Source: Liolophura sinensis | Lineage: Eukaryota > Mollusca > Polyplacophora > Chitonida > Chitonidae | DNA: 60,000 nt | Reading direction: 5' to 3' | Assembly: GCF_032854445.1 (NCBI RefSeq) | Contig: NC_088306.1 | Coordinates: 9,202,193 to 9,262,192 of the forward strand | Part shown: positions 58,196-60,000 of the stretch, piece after piece | How positions within the stretch are numbered: the stretch's first letter is position 1 | Layout: every line of letters begins with the position of its first letter | Notes under the pieces: generated by a model | Seen by the model: only the letters and a program-made list of their open reading frames with translations | Database searches by the model: none | Told to the model about the DNA's origin: nothing | Position numbers and translations under genes: made by a program

Positions 58196-59746
58196 CTAGA
58201 GACGCGATCAAAAAACGACAGAGGGAAGGATTAGAAAAGGGAACAGATTCAAAAAAAAAAAAAATTGCAAGACAAAATCACTGAAAGCTTATTATCTTGT
58301 GCACCAAAAAACTGGAAATAAACTTGGAGTGTTTTTTTATTTGTTCACTTTTTCAATGTAGATAGAAGACTTAATTTATTTATGAAAACAATGTATGACC
58401 ACCCTTTCTTAGAAAATGACCAAAAGTTAGGAAAAGTCAGCTCTTGGTGCACAAGATCCAAAGCTGGCCGTGAAAGTGCTTAATATTCAACTTCATCAAC
58501 ATAAATGACATATGCAATAATCATTAATGAATAAACAATGTGTTCTTCAGTGATCAATTCTTTTTCATAGGGTTGTTCGACAAGACACCAGAGTTACTCC
58601 GAGATGTACACCCAACTTGAATTCCTCAACCTTTTCGCATTTCAGGAAGCGACTTTCAGTTCAATCCATGCACATTTTCAGCCTGATTTGAGGGACAAAA
58701 CTACATTGGTTGGGCTGGCCAATTTCAGGGCTTTGCAAAAAGTATAATTTTATCATTAAACACAGAATATTGCCCTCAAAATATGCTTTACTAAACATCT
58801 TACAAACAATGCAAAAACGTTGAAGAATTACTGTTCTTTACTCAGCGCTTGTCCTTCTCAATAGATATTCATGTCACCCTCCTCTCCAGGGTCAGTCAGA
58901 AGCCTAAATTATTTCTGGTGCAAGCTGTAAACTCTGATTCATGTTATAATTTCTGATTATCATAACTGGCTTCTATTGGGTTGTTGAAATCAGATGTATT
59001 TTGAGTGACAGAAGAGGCGGGACATGAATATTTAATGAGTGGGAAAAAGAGAAGACAAATTTGTTGTATTTATAAATACTTTTATAACCTTGGTATCTTG
59101 CAGGACAACTCTACTGATCAAACATCATGTATTTAAACATAAGTGAGACAGTTTGATGTGAAGCTACACAATTTACAATCCTAATGTGACTTAAATGAGG
59201 ATTTAAGGATTTCTCCAAAACAACTACATGTATTTCTTTTTGCTTCCCTTTCAAAGACCACAACATCGTGGCCTATCCCACAAGAAAATTTAAACAAATT
59301 CTTCAGAACATGAGGGGAATGGTAATAACTAGAGATGCAGTAACTATTACTTTAAAAAAGTGAGCTGTCAATGTGAGAAATTTAATTCAAATTTATTTGT
59401 CAACTTAGAATGAATGCCAACAATTTAGGTCAGAATCAGTCAACTTGGTTTCACACAACAGCAGAAATTGATGCAAAAATACTGACAGTGAAATCTTACA
59501 CTGCACCTCCTACAAGAGAAAATCTGCAAATATGGACTTACCTGGAATGAAGGTACAACCAAAACAGAAATCAAGACAAATAAAAACAATCAATATTGTT
59601 TCTGATCAAAACTAGCCTAAAGCTGAAGCAGTGAAATTTAGTGGTAAAGTGGACTCATGCTGTTAATCTATCTCAATGAAACCAAAGTGCCACCAGTCTT
59701 TCCATAATATATTCTCAATGGGACCAGTCACACTACAATCAGTCAC
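58196..59746. other. U2SURP intron upstream of the first visible exon; no further exon found
   Basis: AT-rich. I looked on the minus strand for the Pro-rich linker exon expected before the SURP domain and found none. A CATTCCAG|GTAAGT site at about 59530 lacks a coding context. Confidence 0.4.
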
Positions 59747-60000
59747 TATGATCATTCAACTGATTATCAAGAGATTATCAACTGGTTGTGTGTCATTATT
59801 AATAAACACGTTATCGAACCAGTCAAACTACAACTAGTCTCTATCATCACTCACTCTGAGAAATGAACTGGTTGTGTGTCATTACCATGTTATGGAACCA
59901 GTCAAACTACAAGTTGTCTCTATCATCACTCACTCTGAGAGATCAACTGGTTGTGTGTCATTACCACTTTATGGAACCAGTCAAACTACAACTAGTCTCT
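59747..60000. repeat. 79-bp tandem repeat running off the window
   Basis: Units with GGAACCAGTCAAACTACAAC, TCTCTATCATCACTCACTCT and AACTGGTTGTGTGTCATTAC. The ATTACCA mark lies at 59881 and 59960 (period 79). About three copies are visible. Confidence 0.9.

Noticed and set aside
59520-59545. CATTCCAG|GTAAGT site as donor of the next U2SURP exon upstream
   Set aside because: The preceding bases do not encode the expected Pro-rich linker in any frame; the stretch looks more like a chance acceptor-like tract.

Overview
The window is eukaryotic and animal. It has spliced genes with GT-AG introns, tRNA-derived SINEs, fold-back and TA-flanked MITEs, and many minisatellites. The SINE set and divergent but recognisable orthologues of human genes suggest a marine lophotrochozoan (mollusc or brachiopod type). 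That is an inference; the species cannot be named from sequence alone.

Three protein-coding genes can be built exon by exon, all on the minus strand. (1) 17179 to 5821: a five-exon PLEKHB/evectin-like PH-domain protein of 189 aa. (2) 23786 to 22162: a three-exon, 141-aa Pro/Tyr-rich, glycine-zipper, His-rich protein of unknown function. (3) 58195 to 32279: the last 16 exons (590 codons plus stop) of U2SURP/SR140, a U2 snRNP-associated splicing factor, covering SURP, CID, DGxP repeats, cwf21 and RS tail. Its N-terminal part, including the RRM, lies beyond base 60000. Every junction is GT-AG and phases chain exactly in all three models (570, 426 and 1773 nt, all multiples of three).

Layout: 1-3480 AT-rich with a doubtful 3' end of a plus-strand gene; 3.5-6.4 kb SINE debris; 5.8-17.2 kb the PLEKHB-like gene, most of whose introns are minisatellite (46-bp array in intron 3, 51-bp array in intron 2, 43-bp array in intron 1); 17.2-22.1 kb intergenic; 22.2-25 kb the His-rich gene; 25-31 kb a repeat-dense spacer; 31.6-60 kb U2SURP with intronic SINEs, a Helitron-associated-like 161-bp repeat element, a second 161-bp satellite and a MITE whose tip has become a minisatellite.

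Most notable: several minisatellites are built from, or mimic, splice junctions. The 51-bp array in the PH-domain gene repeats the end of exon 2 together with its 5' splice site, and stays in frame and open for seven 17-residue units. The 22-bp array in U2SURP repeats the exon 14 donor about 42 times, and any use of the extra donors runs straight into a stop. The 46-bp array (about 110 copies) reads on the transcribed strand as branch-point-like, polypyrimidine and CAG acceptor-like modules next to exon 4. A further array abuts the acceptor of U2SURP exon 3. None of this is tested; transcripts would decide whether these arrays are spliced.
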